Made by a program: the position numbers and the translations under genes. From the NCBI GenBank assembly GCA_964343195.1, contig CAYFIR010000146.1:1-15232 (forward strand): a stretch of DNA of 15,232 nt, given 5' to 3'. The notes under the pieces were generated by a model that was not told the origin of the DNA, searched no databases, and saw only the letters and a program-made list of their open reading frames with translations. The stretch's first letter is position 1, and the number at the start of each line of letters is the position of its first letter. Below, piece by piece: positions 1 through 6,547 of the stretch. The stretch comes from CAYVAP01 sp964343195. GTDB lineage: Bacteria; Bacteroidota; Bacteroidia; J057.

Positions 1-36
1 CAAGAAGATATTGACCGATTTTACCCCAAATGATAA

Positions 37-327
37 CCTGACAAAGTAGAACTAAATGAGCTGGATATTAGGCAGTATCACCCTATTGCCATTTTACACT
101 GGTTCGTTTATGGTAACACTGAGGATTGGGGGATTTATTTATCCGAGTTTCCTTCAGTAAACATTATTGGCTGTACTGCTAAGCTAGCCGAAGGATTCAA
201 GAAGGTTTTTGAAATAGAGGGGAATGGGTACAGACAAGTAAAGCCGGGATTAGTGAATGACCTAAAAAGGATAAATGATCCCGCTCGTAGAATGGCTTTC
301 ATGACAAATTATAGAGTGGGAGATTAA
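37..327 (+). pseudogene. C-terminal remnant of an unrecognised small protein
   Basis: An open frame of 96 codons ends at a TAA at 325-327 and reads like real protein, with phrases such as HWFVYGNTEDWGIYLSEF and a basic, polar C-terminus ending TNYRVGD. It has no ATG, GTG or TTG near its beginning. The same frame is closed just upstream by TGA and TAA at 31-36. The frame before those stops (1-30) gives QEDIDRFYPK, and a second frame gives KKILTDFTPNDNLTK before its own stop, so neither joins on cleanly. The stretch is visibly more AT-rich than the genes that follow. I do not recognise the family. Likely readings are a gene broken by nonsense or frameshift changes, or a gene with a non-canonical start such as CTG at 61. 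The left edge of the window hides the answer. Confidence 0.4.
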
Positions 328-373
328 AGGCTTGTTGACTGAGAAGTTTTTTGATTAATCTGGCAATTCAATT

Positions 374-1342
374 TTAAGAATACATCAAGCTGCACCCCCG
401 CATCTCGGCGGTGTCGATCCGGCCCAGCACTTCAAACGTCCCGTCTTCGTACCAGCGACCGAGGTCATCGGTGGCGATAAACCCACAACTGTGGACATTG
501 GCCAGGTCGATGAGGTGAATGCGACCCGTAACGCCGGGAGGCTGATCCAGCCGATCCAGGTGTAAATCTGATACCCGAACCCGCAAAGTCGGTGCGGCCC
601 GAAAACGGCCTTCTTCCACGGTATAAGCCTGACTCATCAGCTCGGTCATGCCATATTCAGAGCGGATGACGGGCACTCCAAAGCCCTTTTTCAGATGATC
701 GTGTAGCTGGTGCCGCACCATTTCTTCCTTGCGCCCTTTCATTCCACCGGTCTCGATGATGATGCTGTCTGCCGGCAAAGGCATCGGGAACGCCTCCACA
801 AAATCCAGCAGGGCATAAGCCACGCCGATCAGCAGGATGGGTTCTCCGGCTTGCTGGGCGTCGGTCAGACTGTGGTGCAGGGCCTGGAAGTCATGCAGAA
901 AAAAGCCACTATTCGGCAGGCCAAAGGTTTCCATCCAGACCTTCGCCATGTGCACCAGCGAACTGCTGCCTCGTTCGAGGTAAGAGGGGAGCAGGGCCAG
1001 CACGCGGTAGCGCGGCTCCGGGAAAAAGTGCCGGAATCCCAGCAGGGTATTTTCTTCGTAGAGTTTCAGGTCCCGAACGAGATGGCGGGAAGGAGTGCTA
1101 CCCGTGGTGCCGCTGCTCTCAAAGATGGTCTCCGGTTCCCACGGTGCCGATGTTTGCAGCTCAAAGTGCTTGAAAAAAGCAATCGGCATGGAGATGGGAC
1201 TGTCCAGCGGACGTTCCAGCCCGCCAGCGAAGCGGCGCATCACGGGGTTGTGGGCAAGTTGGTAGCGCCACAGGTCATGGGCCATTTCGTCAAAGTCGAA
1301 GTGGCCGCTCAGGAGCTTCTGACGATATGTGGCGAGGTCCAT
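374..1342 (-). CDS. LuxE-family acyl-protein synthetase (ANL superfamily)
   Basis: This 322-residue protein belongs to the acyl-protein synthetase/LuxE group of adenylate-forming enzymes, which activate a carboxylic acid with ATP and pass the acyl group to an enzyme thiol or partner protein. The ATP phosphate-binding loop ESSGTTGSTPSRH lies at 75-87. The adenine-site motif SEYGMTEL is at 228-235, a TDDLGR motif resembling the ribose-binding TGD is at 291-296, and the hinge-like LGRIDTAEMRGCSL is at 306-319. The protein ends three residues later, so it lacks the mobile C-terminal subdomain of full acyl-CoA ligases, as LuxE proteins do. No luxC, luxD or luciferase gene is nearby, so bioluminescence is not implied. 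The natural substrate is unknown, and acyl or aryl activation for a cell-envelope compound is only a guess. The ATG at 1340-1342 opens a protein that aligns sensibly from its first residues. Confidence 0.8.
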   Translation of the reverse strand: MDLATYRQKLLSGHFDFDEMAHDLWRYQLAHNPVMRRFAGGLERPLDSPISMPIAFFKHFELQTSAPWEPETIFESSGTTGSTPSRHLVRDLKLYEENTLLGFRHFFPEPRYRVLALLPSYLERGSSSLVHMAKVWMETFGLPNSGFFLHDFQALHHSLTDAQQAGEPILLIGVAYALLDFVEAFPMPLPADSIIIETGGMKGRKEEMVRHQLHDHLKKGFGVPVIRSEYGMTELMSQAYTVEEGRFRAAPTLRVRVSDLHLDRLDQPPGVTGRIHLIDLANVHSCGFIATDDLGRWYEDGTFEVLGRIDTAEMRGCSLMYS

Positions 1343-1407
1343 ACTAAGAGATTTTCATTTTCGGCCAATGTTTTTTGACAGGTCAAAGATTCCGGTTCAT
1401 CGGAAAT

Positions 1408-1519
1408 GGACAGGATAACAGGATTAACAAGATTGATTATCAGGGCTTTCTTATCCTGTCTGTCCCTTCGACAGGCTCAGGGCAGGCCTGTAATCCTGAA
1501 AATCCTGTCTAATTTGTCT
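1408..1519. repeat. Mosaic intergenic inverted repeat
   Basis: The gap between the Nramp stop and the LuxE-like start holds a composite repeat. The left arm at 1408-1435 begins GGACAGGATAACAGGATT. The right arm at about 1490-1519 carries AATCCTGAAAATCCTGTC, its near-complement. Between them are another copy of the unit (TTATCCTGTC at 1451-1460) and a core at 1464-1490 beginning CCCTTCGACAGGCTCAGGGC. The 'ATCCTGT' phrase and the 'TTCGACAGGCTCAGGGC' core both resemble short dispersed intergenic repeats I recall from many unrelated bacterial genomes. Here one sits inside the other. No coding frame explains it. Confidence 0.7.
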
Positions 1520-1553
1520 AGGGGTATGAGCGAGGCCAAGTTCCACCCAATAT

Positions 1554-2867
1554 TCAGGATAAACGATTTTGTTGATTGGCCCAAACTCCCACGCCGACCG
1601 TTAGGATCAGGGCAACTATTCCCAAAACTCCCAAATGGGGCGTTTGGTTGGCCATGGCCTCGCCCCCAGCGCGGATGATGGCTCGCCAGAGGTTGAGCCC
1701 ACCGAGAAAGATGGCGATTCCCAGGATGAGTAGCGTCAGCCCATTGAGCCAGACGGGGTTGCGATGTGCAGTAGGGGTGACCCGTGCGTCGTTGACGATC
1801 AGGTAGAGAAATACAACTACGAAGGGCAAAAGCAATCCATTCAGTGCCTGGGCCATGATAATGGCCGGAACCGGAGGAATGCCGAGGCTGCCAAAAACCA
1901 CTCCGATCAAGAGGACGATCGCCCAGGTACTTCGGAAGGCCTTGCCTTCGGGCTTCCAGTGTGGGTTTTCTTTGCCCAATAACCCTTGACCCGCAACCGC
2001 TGCGGCCAGCGGAGCCGTCACCGAGGAGGTAAAACCTGCCGCGAATAACCCTAACCCAAACAGGGCCTTGCCATAGGTTCCGGTCTTTTCGCTGAGCGCC
2101 GTGGCCAGGGCTTCGAAGGAAAATTCGCCCAGAACCTGCGTGCCCACCAACAGGATGAGCATGGAGATGATGCCTCCCAGCACTACGGCCAGTCCCAGTC
2201 CCCAGCGCATGGTTCCCAGGTCTTTTCCCTGAGAAATGCCGGAGCCGAGGAACAGGTTGTAGGGTACAATCGTCGTCCCGATCAGGCCGATGACGAGTAG
2301 CTCGCCTCCCTCGGGGATGCTGGGAACCAAAGCTCCCATCGTCACTTCTGCTACCTGAATGGGAGTCTGAAACGCCACCACGAGGAAGAGGATTCCCATC
2401 GCCGCCACAATCCAACCCAGCAGCCGGGCCGTTCGCTGGATGCCGCCCTGCCAGAGCATGAGGGCCGCCAGCAGGCCCATCAGGAGCACCAGCCATCGCG
2501 CCTCTATGGGCAGTAAAATCTGCAAACCCGACGCTGCTCCCAGTAAGTTTCCGGCCTGGTAAGCCGCACAGCCAAATCCAACCACAAGCATCAGCCCCCA
2601 GCCGACCCGTTTTTTTCCCTGCTGCCCAAAGCGCTGGGCGATGGCTTCACCCAAATTCAACCCACTGACCATGGGGATGCGAGCGGCGGCTTCCTGGAGC
2701 ACCAGGGTCGCCAGGGTGGAAAAGCTCAGCGCCCACAGCAGTTGTGTCCCAAATCCTGCTCCGGCCTTGGCGGCGGTGGTTACCGTCCCCGGCCCGATAA
2801 ACGCGGCGGAGATCACCCCCCAGAACAGGGCTTGCTTCAGGCGGGTCCGAAAGGAGGGGTTACTCAT
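1554..2867 (-). CDS. Nramp-family divalent metal transporter, variant metal site
   Basis: This 437-residue polytopic inner-membrane protein has roughly eleven hydrophobic segments and the Nramp layout. Family members import Mn2+, Fe2+ or, in related clades, other cations together with protons. The first helix carries GPGT at 25-28 where classical members have DPGN. The sixth helix carries VPYN at 201-204 where classical members have MPHN or a close form. The rest of helix 6 (LIGTTIVPYNLFLGSG) and the late AQALNGLLLPF stretch at 339-349 are typical of the wider family. The metal-coordinating Asp, Asn and Met of canonical transporters are therefore all replaced, which suggests a different ion or mechanism. 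Calling it MntH would be unsafe. The start ATG at 2865-2867 gives a short polar N-terminus before helix 1. A 339-codon frame inside it on the same strand is a shadow. A dispersed repeat lies immediately upstream. Confidence 0.8.
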   Translation of the reverse strand: MSNPSFRTRLKQALFWGVISAAFIGPGTVTTAAKAGAGFGTQLLWALSFSTLATLVLQEAAARIPMVSGLNLGEAIAQRFGQQGKKRVGWGLMLVVGFGCAAYQAGNLLGAASGLQILLPIEARWLVLLMGLLAALMLWQGGIQRTARLLGWIVAAMGILFLVVAFQTPIQVAEVTMGALVPSIPEGGELLVIGLIGTTIVPYNLFLGSGISQGKDLGTMRWGLGLAVVLGGIISMLILLVGTQVLGEFSFEALATALSEKTGTYGKALFGLGLFAAGFTSSVTAPLAAAVAGQGLLGKENPHWKPEGKAFRSTWAIVLLIGVVFGSLGIPPVPAIIMAQALNGLLLPFVVVFLYLIVNDARVTPTAHRNPVWLNGLTLLILGIAIFLGGLNLWRAIIRAGGEAMANQTPHLGVLGIVALILTVGVGVWANQQNRLS

Positions 2868-2896
2868 GCAAATCTTGGCTATCGGGATCGTATTTG

Positions 2897-2974
2897 GGCG
2901 AACCTGCGGGTTGCTCCTACTGCGTGTTGGTTTTCGTGTCTGGGGCTGGGTAAACCTGCGGGTCGCCCCTACTG
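2897..2974. repeat. Pair of about 26-bp direct repeats
   Basis: Two similar units lie 51 bp apart. The first, 2897-2922, contains AACCTGCGGGTTGCTCCTAC. The second, 2948-2974, contains AACCTGCGGGTCGCCCCTAC. They differ at two positions over these 20 bases and share flanking G-rich and CTG ends. The second copy overlaps the last codon and stop of the gamma-carbonic-anhydrase-like gene. The reverse complement, GTAGGGGCGACCCGCAGGTT, resembles dispersed intergenic repeats I remember from other environmental bacteria. That resemblance is from memory and not checked. Confidence 0.65.
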
Positions 2975-3496
2975 TATGGTGGTTGCTTCAATATGGTTTT
3001 GGGCATACTCGACGTAGCGCTTGGCTCCTGCGACGAAATGGGCATGTTGGGCTTCGCTCAGTGGCTTGAGCTTTTTGGCGGGGACTCCGGCGTAGATGAA
3101 GCCGGATTCCAACACTTTGCCTTCTGGTACCAGGGCCTGGGCCGCGACGATGGTATGACTGGGAATCACTGCGTGGTCGAGGACCGTGGCATTCATGCCG
3201 ATGAGGACTTCGTTTTCAATGGTGCAGCCGTGCAAAATCGCACCGTGCCCGACGATGACGTCATCGCCGATGGTGGTTTGGCTGTGATTCAGCGTGCAGT
3301 GGATCATGGCCAGGTCCTGGATGCTGGTTCGCTTGCCTATGGTGATGGCGCCCACGTCCCCGCGCAGGACGGCTCCGTACCAGATGTTGCTGTCTTCGTC
3401 AATGCTGATTTCGCCAATCAGGGTCGCATTTTCCGCCAGAAATACGGACTCGTGAATTTGGGGGCTGTGTTGTTTATAGGTTTTTATGAGTGCCAT
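2969..3496 (-). CDS. Gamma-carbonic-anhydrase-like hexapeptide protein (YrdA/PaaY type)
   Basis: This 175-residue protein has the left-handed beta-helix hexapeptide pattern: repeated I/V/L-G-x4 units from about residue 10 to 140, then a C-terminal helix. Residues expected to bind zinc are present: H66 in MIHC, H84 in VGHG and H89 in ILHG. IWYGAVLRGD at 38-47 supplies the conserved Arg and Asp of the family. Relatives include YrdA, CaiE and PaaY, which form trimers with metal sites between subunits. Some hydrate CO2 and others have no proven activity, so the exact reaction is open. The start ATG at 3494-3496 lies at the edge of a short dispersed repeat, and the stop lies within another repeat. 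The gene is flanked by Nramp (101 bp gap) and aroB (142 bp gap), neither of which hints at a partner. Confidence 0.88.
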   Translation of the reverse strand: MALIKTYKQHSPQIHESVFLAENATLIGEISIDEDSNIWYGAVLRGDVGAITIGKRTSIQDLAMIHCTLNHSQTTIGDDVIVGHGAILHGCTIENEVLIGMNATVLDHAVIPSHTIVAAQALVPEGKVLESGFIYAGVPAKKLKPLSEAQHAHFVAGAKRYVEYAQNHIEATTIQ

Positions 3497-3516
3497 GGGA
3501 CATTGATCATTGAACA
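3494..3516 (+). repeat. CATGGGACATTG-family repeat, copy 1
   Basis: This 23-bp unit begins CATGGGACATTGATCATTG. It matches the reverse complement of 5487-5509 at 21 of 23 positions. Its first three bases are the complement of the start codon of the minus-strand carbonic-anhydrase-like gene, so the element forms that gene's immediate leader. A run of eight G lies just beyond it at 3525-3532. Confidence 0.55.
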
Positions 3517-3605
3517 GGGTTCATGGGGGGGGAACATGGGGCAGTAAAGAAGAGATGTGTGAGGATAGAATGTTATGGGGTGTCCAAGCCATTATGCCCA
3601 CAATT

Positions 3606-3629
3606 CCCTTTTACACTTTATACCCCTCT
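3606..3629 (-). repeat. Gene-end repeat, copy 1
   Basis: On the minus strand this begins AGAGGGGTATAAAGTGTA, starting 10 bases after the aroB stop codon. A second copy with 15 of 17 core bases identical (AGAGGGGAATAAGGTGT) starts 13 bases after the stop of the minus-strand lipoprotein gene at 6589-6605. The shared position just past two unrelated stop codons suggests a 3'-end or mRNA-processing element, or a dispersed repeat with a preferred landing site. Confidence 0.4.
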
Positions 3630-3638
3630 TTTCTGCCT

Positions 3639-4691
3639 TTAGGAATTAACCTTGGTGCGGGCATAATAGTGAAGAGCCTCTTCGATTTCGGATCGGGTGA
3701 TGGACTGGTTGACGGTGGGTTTGCCGATTCCGTCGAGGAGGGTGCAGAGAATCTGTCCTCCGTAGTTTTTCTTGTCGTTTCGGCTCAGTTCAAAAATTCG
3801 CTCAAACTCGCTGGGGTCGATGTCTACATCTTCGTAAATCTCGCGAATGTACGTCTCGATTTCGACCAGCTCTGCCTGGGAGATCAGTTCTCTCTGGTAG
3901 GCGATAAAGGCTTCTGCGATCATCCCAACGGCGATGGCTTCTCCATGCAGCAGATGTGCCGCGGTGTCGAGACGAGCGGTTTCCAGGGCATGGCCGATGG
4001 TATGGCCGAAGTTGAGCGCTTTGCGAAGCCCCTGTTCTTTGGGGTCGATCTGAACGATGTGGGACTTGATCTCAACAGAGTGGCGAATCAACTCGGGGAA
4101 TGGCAGGGCCTTGATGTCTTTGTGAGAGAAAAGGACATGCCAGGCTTCGTCATCGGCGATCAGGTGGTGTTTGATGATCTCAGCGTAGCCTGAGCGAAGT
4201 TCATCATATGGCAAAGTCTCCAGAAAGCCTGGATCGATGTACACCCCCAAAGGGTCTCCATATAGCCCGATGTGGTTTTTAAAACCCATGAAGTCAATAC
4301 CCAGTTTTCCTCCCACACTGGCATCTACCTGGGACAACAGCGTCGTGGGAATCTGGACAAAAGCCATTCCCCGCTTGTAGGTACTGGCCACAAATCCGCC
4401 CATGTCGCCGATTACCCCTCCACCAAGGTTGATCATGAGTGCTTTGCGGTCCAGTGCGCGGTCGGTCATTTCCTGCCATAAATGCTGGCAGGTGTCCAGG
4501 GTCTTGTATCGCTCTCCAGCCTGTATGGTCATGACGCTATGCTCAGGCAAATGTGGCTGCAACCTTGGATAGCAGGCTTGCTGTGTGTGTTGATCCGTCA
4601 GGACAATGATCTGGGAGAAGTTTTGTTCCTGAAGCCAGTTGGATAAGTCTGTCAGGGCATCAGGACCGATGACGATGGGGTAGGATAGCAT
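3639..4691 (-). CDS. aroB: 3-dehydroquinate synthase
   Basis: AroB converts DAHP to 3-dehydroquinate, the second step of the shikimate pathway to aromatic amino acids, in the cytoplasm with NAD+ and a divalent metal. The protein is 350 residues, normal for the family. The NAD-binding NLGGGVIGDMGGFVAS is at 88-103, followed by the substrate-site stretch RGMAFVQIPTTLLSQVDAS at 107-125 and VGGK at 126-129. The metal ligands are E171 in GYAEIIKH, a His of LNFGHTIGHALE (H230 or H234) and H249 in LLHGEA. It starts at the ATG at 4689-4691, only a few residues before the conserved N-terminal strand. It is transcribed away from the DUF937 gene across a 150-bp control region. No other aro gene is in the window. 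Confidence 0.97.
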   Translation of the reverse strand: MLSYPIVIGPDALTDLSNWLQEQNFSQIIVLTDQHTQQACYPRLQPHLPEHSVMTIQAGERYKTLDTCQHLWQEMTDRALDRKALMINLGGGVIGDMGGFVASTYKRGMAFVQIPTTLLSQVDASVGGKLGIDFMGFKNHIGLYGDPLGVYIDPGFLETLPYDELRSGYAEIIKHHLIADDEAWHVLFSHKDIKALPFPELIRHSVEIKSHIVQIDPKEQGLRKALNFGHTIGHALETARLDTAAHLLHGEAIAVGMIAEAFIAYQRELISQAELVEIETYIREIYEDVDIDPSEFERIFELSRNDKKNYGGQILCTLLDGIGKPTVNQSITRSEIEEALHYYARTKVNS

Positions 4692-4841
4692 AGTGAATGA
4701 GTAACAGAGTGGAAAGTGAGATTCTCGGGAGGAATTCCTATACTTGAGTGACCAGTCAAGAGGCTGTTCATCCTAAAGAGGAATCTTCCCACCTTTTTGT
4801 AACTAAGCAAAAATATCACCCCTTAACAAAAGTATCCCACT
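4692..4841. promoter_or_regulatory. Divergent aroB / DUF937 control region
   Basis: This 150-bp gap must hold promoters for both directions. On the minus strand, 4808-4815 reads TATTTTTG, a full match to the Bacteroidota -7 pattern TAnnTTTG, although no well-spaced -33 TTTG is visible for it. Two dyads stand out: the perfect palindrome AGGAATTCCT at 4730-4739, and the imperfect CTTGAGTGACCAGTCAAG at 4743-4760 (7 of 9 half-site positions). Either could be a regulator site. I cannot assign a regulator. Confidence 0.3.
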
Positions 4842-5438
4842 ATGTCTTCATCTATCGTTGAACAACTTACTTCTCAGCTTTCTGGTCCGGCTCTCGAAGC
4901 CCTAAGTGGCCAGCTTGGCGTCGATAACAACACTACTGCTTCGGCTGTACAGGCCGCTCTCCCCATGCTGATTGGAGCCCTGGACAAAAATACCAACTCC
5001 ACCGAAGGGGCAGCCAGCCTGCAACAAGCACTTCAAAAAGATCACGACGGCAGTATCCTGGATAACCTTACCGGGTTCTTGGGCAGCTCTGATAATGGCA
5101 GTGGAGCAGCGATTCTCGGTCATATCCTGGGCGGAAAGCAAAGTGGTGTCGAGCAGGGCGTCAGCAAAATGTCAGGTATGAACCCCCAACTGGTAAGCAT
5201 CCTGCTGCAAAACCTCGCTCCTATCGTGATGGGACAACTGGGCAAAACACAGCGTGAGCGTGGACTGGATCCAAGCGATCTTTCCAGCATGCTGGGACAG
5301 GAGCGCGAAGTAGCCCGTCAGACCGGTGGCTCTACGGGTTCTATGGCCGTAGACCTCATCACCAAGATGATGGACCAGGATGGTGATGGCTCTATGCTCG
5401 ACGATCTGGGGGGAATGCTGGGAGGATTTCTCCGCTAG
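4842..5438 (+). CDS. DUF937 domain protein
   Basis: This 198-residue acidic, Gly/Ser/Leu-rich protein has no signal peptide or membrane segment and matches the DUF937 style. It opens with a helical region (IVEQLTSQLSGPALEALSGQLG), has a central SGMNPQLVSILLQNLAPIVMGQLG at 111-134, and a Gly-Met-Leu-rich end. The function of the family is not established. Two similar acidic loops are notable: DHDGSILDNLTGFLG at 67-81 and DGDGSMLDDLGGMLGG at 180-195. The second, with D178-Q-D-G-D-G, resembles an EF-hand calcium loop but lacks the final acidic residue. The ATG at 4842 is the first in frame and starts the conserved helix. Its only close neighbours are divergent aroB and downstream purC, which is separated by a hairpin. 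Confidence 0.85.
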   Translation: MSSSIVEQLTSQLSGPALEALSGQLGVDNNTTASAVQAALPMLIGALDKNTNSTEGAASLQQALQKDHDGSILDNLTGFLGSSDNGSGAAILGHILGGKQSGVEQGVSKMSGMNPQLVSILLQNLAPIVMGQLGKTQRERGLDPSDLSSMLGQEREVARQTGGSTGSMAVDLITKMMDQDGDGSMLDDLGGMLGGFLR

Positions 5439-5481
5439 TCACCTTTCATAGGTCGGTAAAGAGCCGGAGATTAACCGAATG

Positions 5482-5518
5482 ACCAATGTTCCATGAACAA
5501 TGTCCCATGAACATTGGT
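5482..5518. repeat. CATGGGACATTG-family repeat, copy 2, with 10-bp inverted repeat
   Basis: ACCAATGTTC at 5482-5491 is perfectly complementary to GAACATTGGT at 5509-5518. Within it, 5487-5509 on the minus strand matches 3494-3516 at 21 of 23 positions. A weaker relative, CATGTCCAATGAACA, lies at about 13030-13044, just downstream of the E1 gene. The three sites define a short repeat family confined to intergenic DNA here. This copy sits between the DUF937 stop and the terminator-like hairpin before purC. Confidence 0.55.
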
Positions 5519-5520
5519 GA

Positions 5521-5560
5521 ATGCCTGCGAGGTGCCGTACCTTCGCAGGCATAACTTTTT
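5521..5560 (+). terminator. Hairpin with T-run between DUF937 and purC
   Basis: ATGCCTGCGA at 5521-5530 pairs perfectly with TCGCAGGCAT at 5543-5552. The stem extends inward through GGT/ACC with one bulged T, leaving a GCCGT loop, and five T follow at 5556-5560. This fits an intrinsic terminator for the DUF937 transcript. Because it lies only 24 bp before the purC ATG, it could instead act as an attenuator in a purC leader. It also shows that an in-frame ATG at 5521 is not the purC start. Confidence 0.6.
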
Positions 5561-5583
5561 CTTCATTCTCAAGCACCCGAATC

Positions 5584-6537
5584 ATGTTTCAGGCCCTAAA
5601 GGATACCGATTTCAAATTTCCGGCGCAGCTCGACAAGTACAGCGGCAAGGTCCGGGATGTGTACAACATCGCAGAAGAATACCTGGTCATCGTAGCCAGC
5701 GACCGAATTTCTTCCTTTGACTACATTTTGCCTCGTGCCATCCCGGGTAAGGGGCAGGTCCTGAATCAGGTTTCCACCCACTTTTTCCAGGCAGTGAAGG
5801 ACATTGTCCCAACTCACTTTGTCTCTACTCCAGATCCTAACGTTACCATCGGCCTGAAGTGCAAGCCCATCATGATCGAGGTGGTCGTACGCGGGTATTT
5901 GGCCGGACATGCCTGGCGCGAGTACAAGGCGGGCAAGCGCGAAATTTGTGGCGTGCCCATGCCAGAGGGCATGAAAGAAGCAGATAAGTTCCCCGAGCCG
6001 ATCATCACCCCGGCGACGAAGTCCACCATTGGCCACGACGAGGATATCTCCGAGCGCGAGATCCTGGCCTCAGGACTACTCGACCCCGAGGAGTGGGGCC
6101 AAATCAAGCATTATGCCCTCAGCCTTTTTGCTCGCGGTACCGAGATGGCTGCCAGGCAGGGACTGATTCTCGTGGATACCAAGTATGAATTTGGTACGCG
6201 AGGAGAAGAAATATACCTGATGGATGAGGTCCATACGCCAGACTCCTCGCGTTACTATTACGCCGAAGGGTACGAAGAGCGACAGGCTAACGGCGAAGCT
6301 CAAAAGCAGCTTTCGAAGGAGTTTGTGCGTGAATGGCTGATGGAAAATGGCTTCCAGGGCAAGGAAGGACAGGAGATGCCCGAAATGTCGGATGCGTTCG
6401 TTGAAAAGGTCCGCAACCGCTACATCGAGCTATACGAAATCATGACGGGGCAGCCTTTCAATGCCTACCAGGGAGATGACATTGCCAGACGTATCGAAGA
6501 TAATGTTACCGCAGCTCTGGCAGAGTTGATGGGTTAA
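5584..6537 (+). CDS. purC: Phosphoribosylaminoimidazole-succinocarboxamide synthase
   Basis: PurC joins aspartate to CAIR using ATP to give SAICAR in purine biosynthesis, in the cytoplasm. The 317-residue form is the longer, yeast-like type common in Bacteroidota. Visible motifs are YSGKVRDVY at 19-27 (nucleotide-binding region), ASDRISSFD at 38-46, VVRGYLAGHAW at 101-111, PIITPATKS at 139-147, DTKYEFG at 198-204 and DEVHTPDSSRYY at 214-225, all in family order. I chose the ATG at 5584 because it gives the expected MFQALKDTDF opening. The earlier in-frame ATG at 5521 lies in a terminator hairpin and would add 21 residues of unlikely sequence. No other pur gene is adjacent, so it appears to be transcribed alone. 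Confidence 0.96.
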   Translation: MFQALKDTDFKFPAQLDKYSGKVRDVYNIAEEYLVIVASDRISSFDYILPRAIPGKGQVLNQVSTHFFQAVKDIVPTHFVSTPDPNVTIGLKCKPIMIEVVVRGYLAGHAWREYKAGKREICGVPMPEGMKEADKFPEPIITPATKSTIGHDEDISEREILASGLLDPEEWGQIKHYALSLFARGTEMAARQGLILVDTKYEFGTRGEEIYLMDEVHTPDSSRYYYAEGYEERQANGEAQKQLSKEFVREWLMENGFQGKEGQEMPEMSDAFVEKVRNRYIELYEIMTGQPFNAYQGDDIARRIEDNVTAALAELMG

Positions 6538-6547
6538 GTGCTTGAAA

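Noticed and set aside
710..1378. A 222-codon plus-strand frame opposite the LuxE-like gene
   Set aside because: Antisense shadow. The minus-strand frame has clear ANL motifs and this one has none.
1477..2496. A 339-codon minus-strand frame overlapping the Nramp gene
   Set aside because: It is Gly/Arg/His/Pro-rich with no domain pattern and lies inside a strongly hydrophobic, family-like frame, so it is a shadow of GC-rich coding DNA.
2993..4193. Long plus-strand frames opposite the carbonic-anhydrase-like and aroB genes
   Set aside because: Both opposite-strand genes have complete family motifs, and these frames read as composition artefacts.
5521..5583. N-terminal extension of PurC from an ATG at 5521
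   Set aside because: The added residues are unlike any PurC start, and the ATG forms the base of a terminator-like hairpin.
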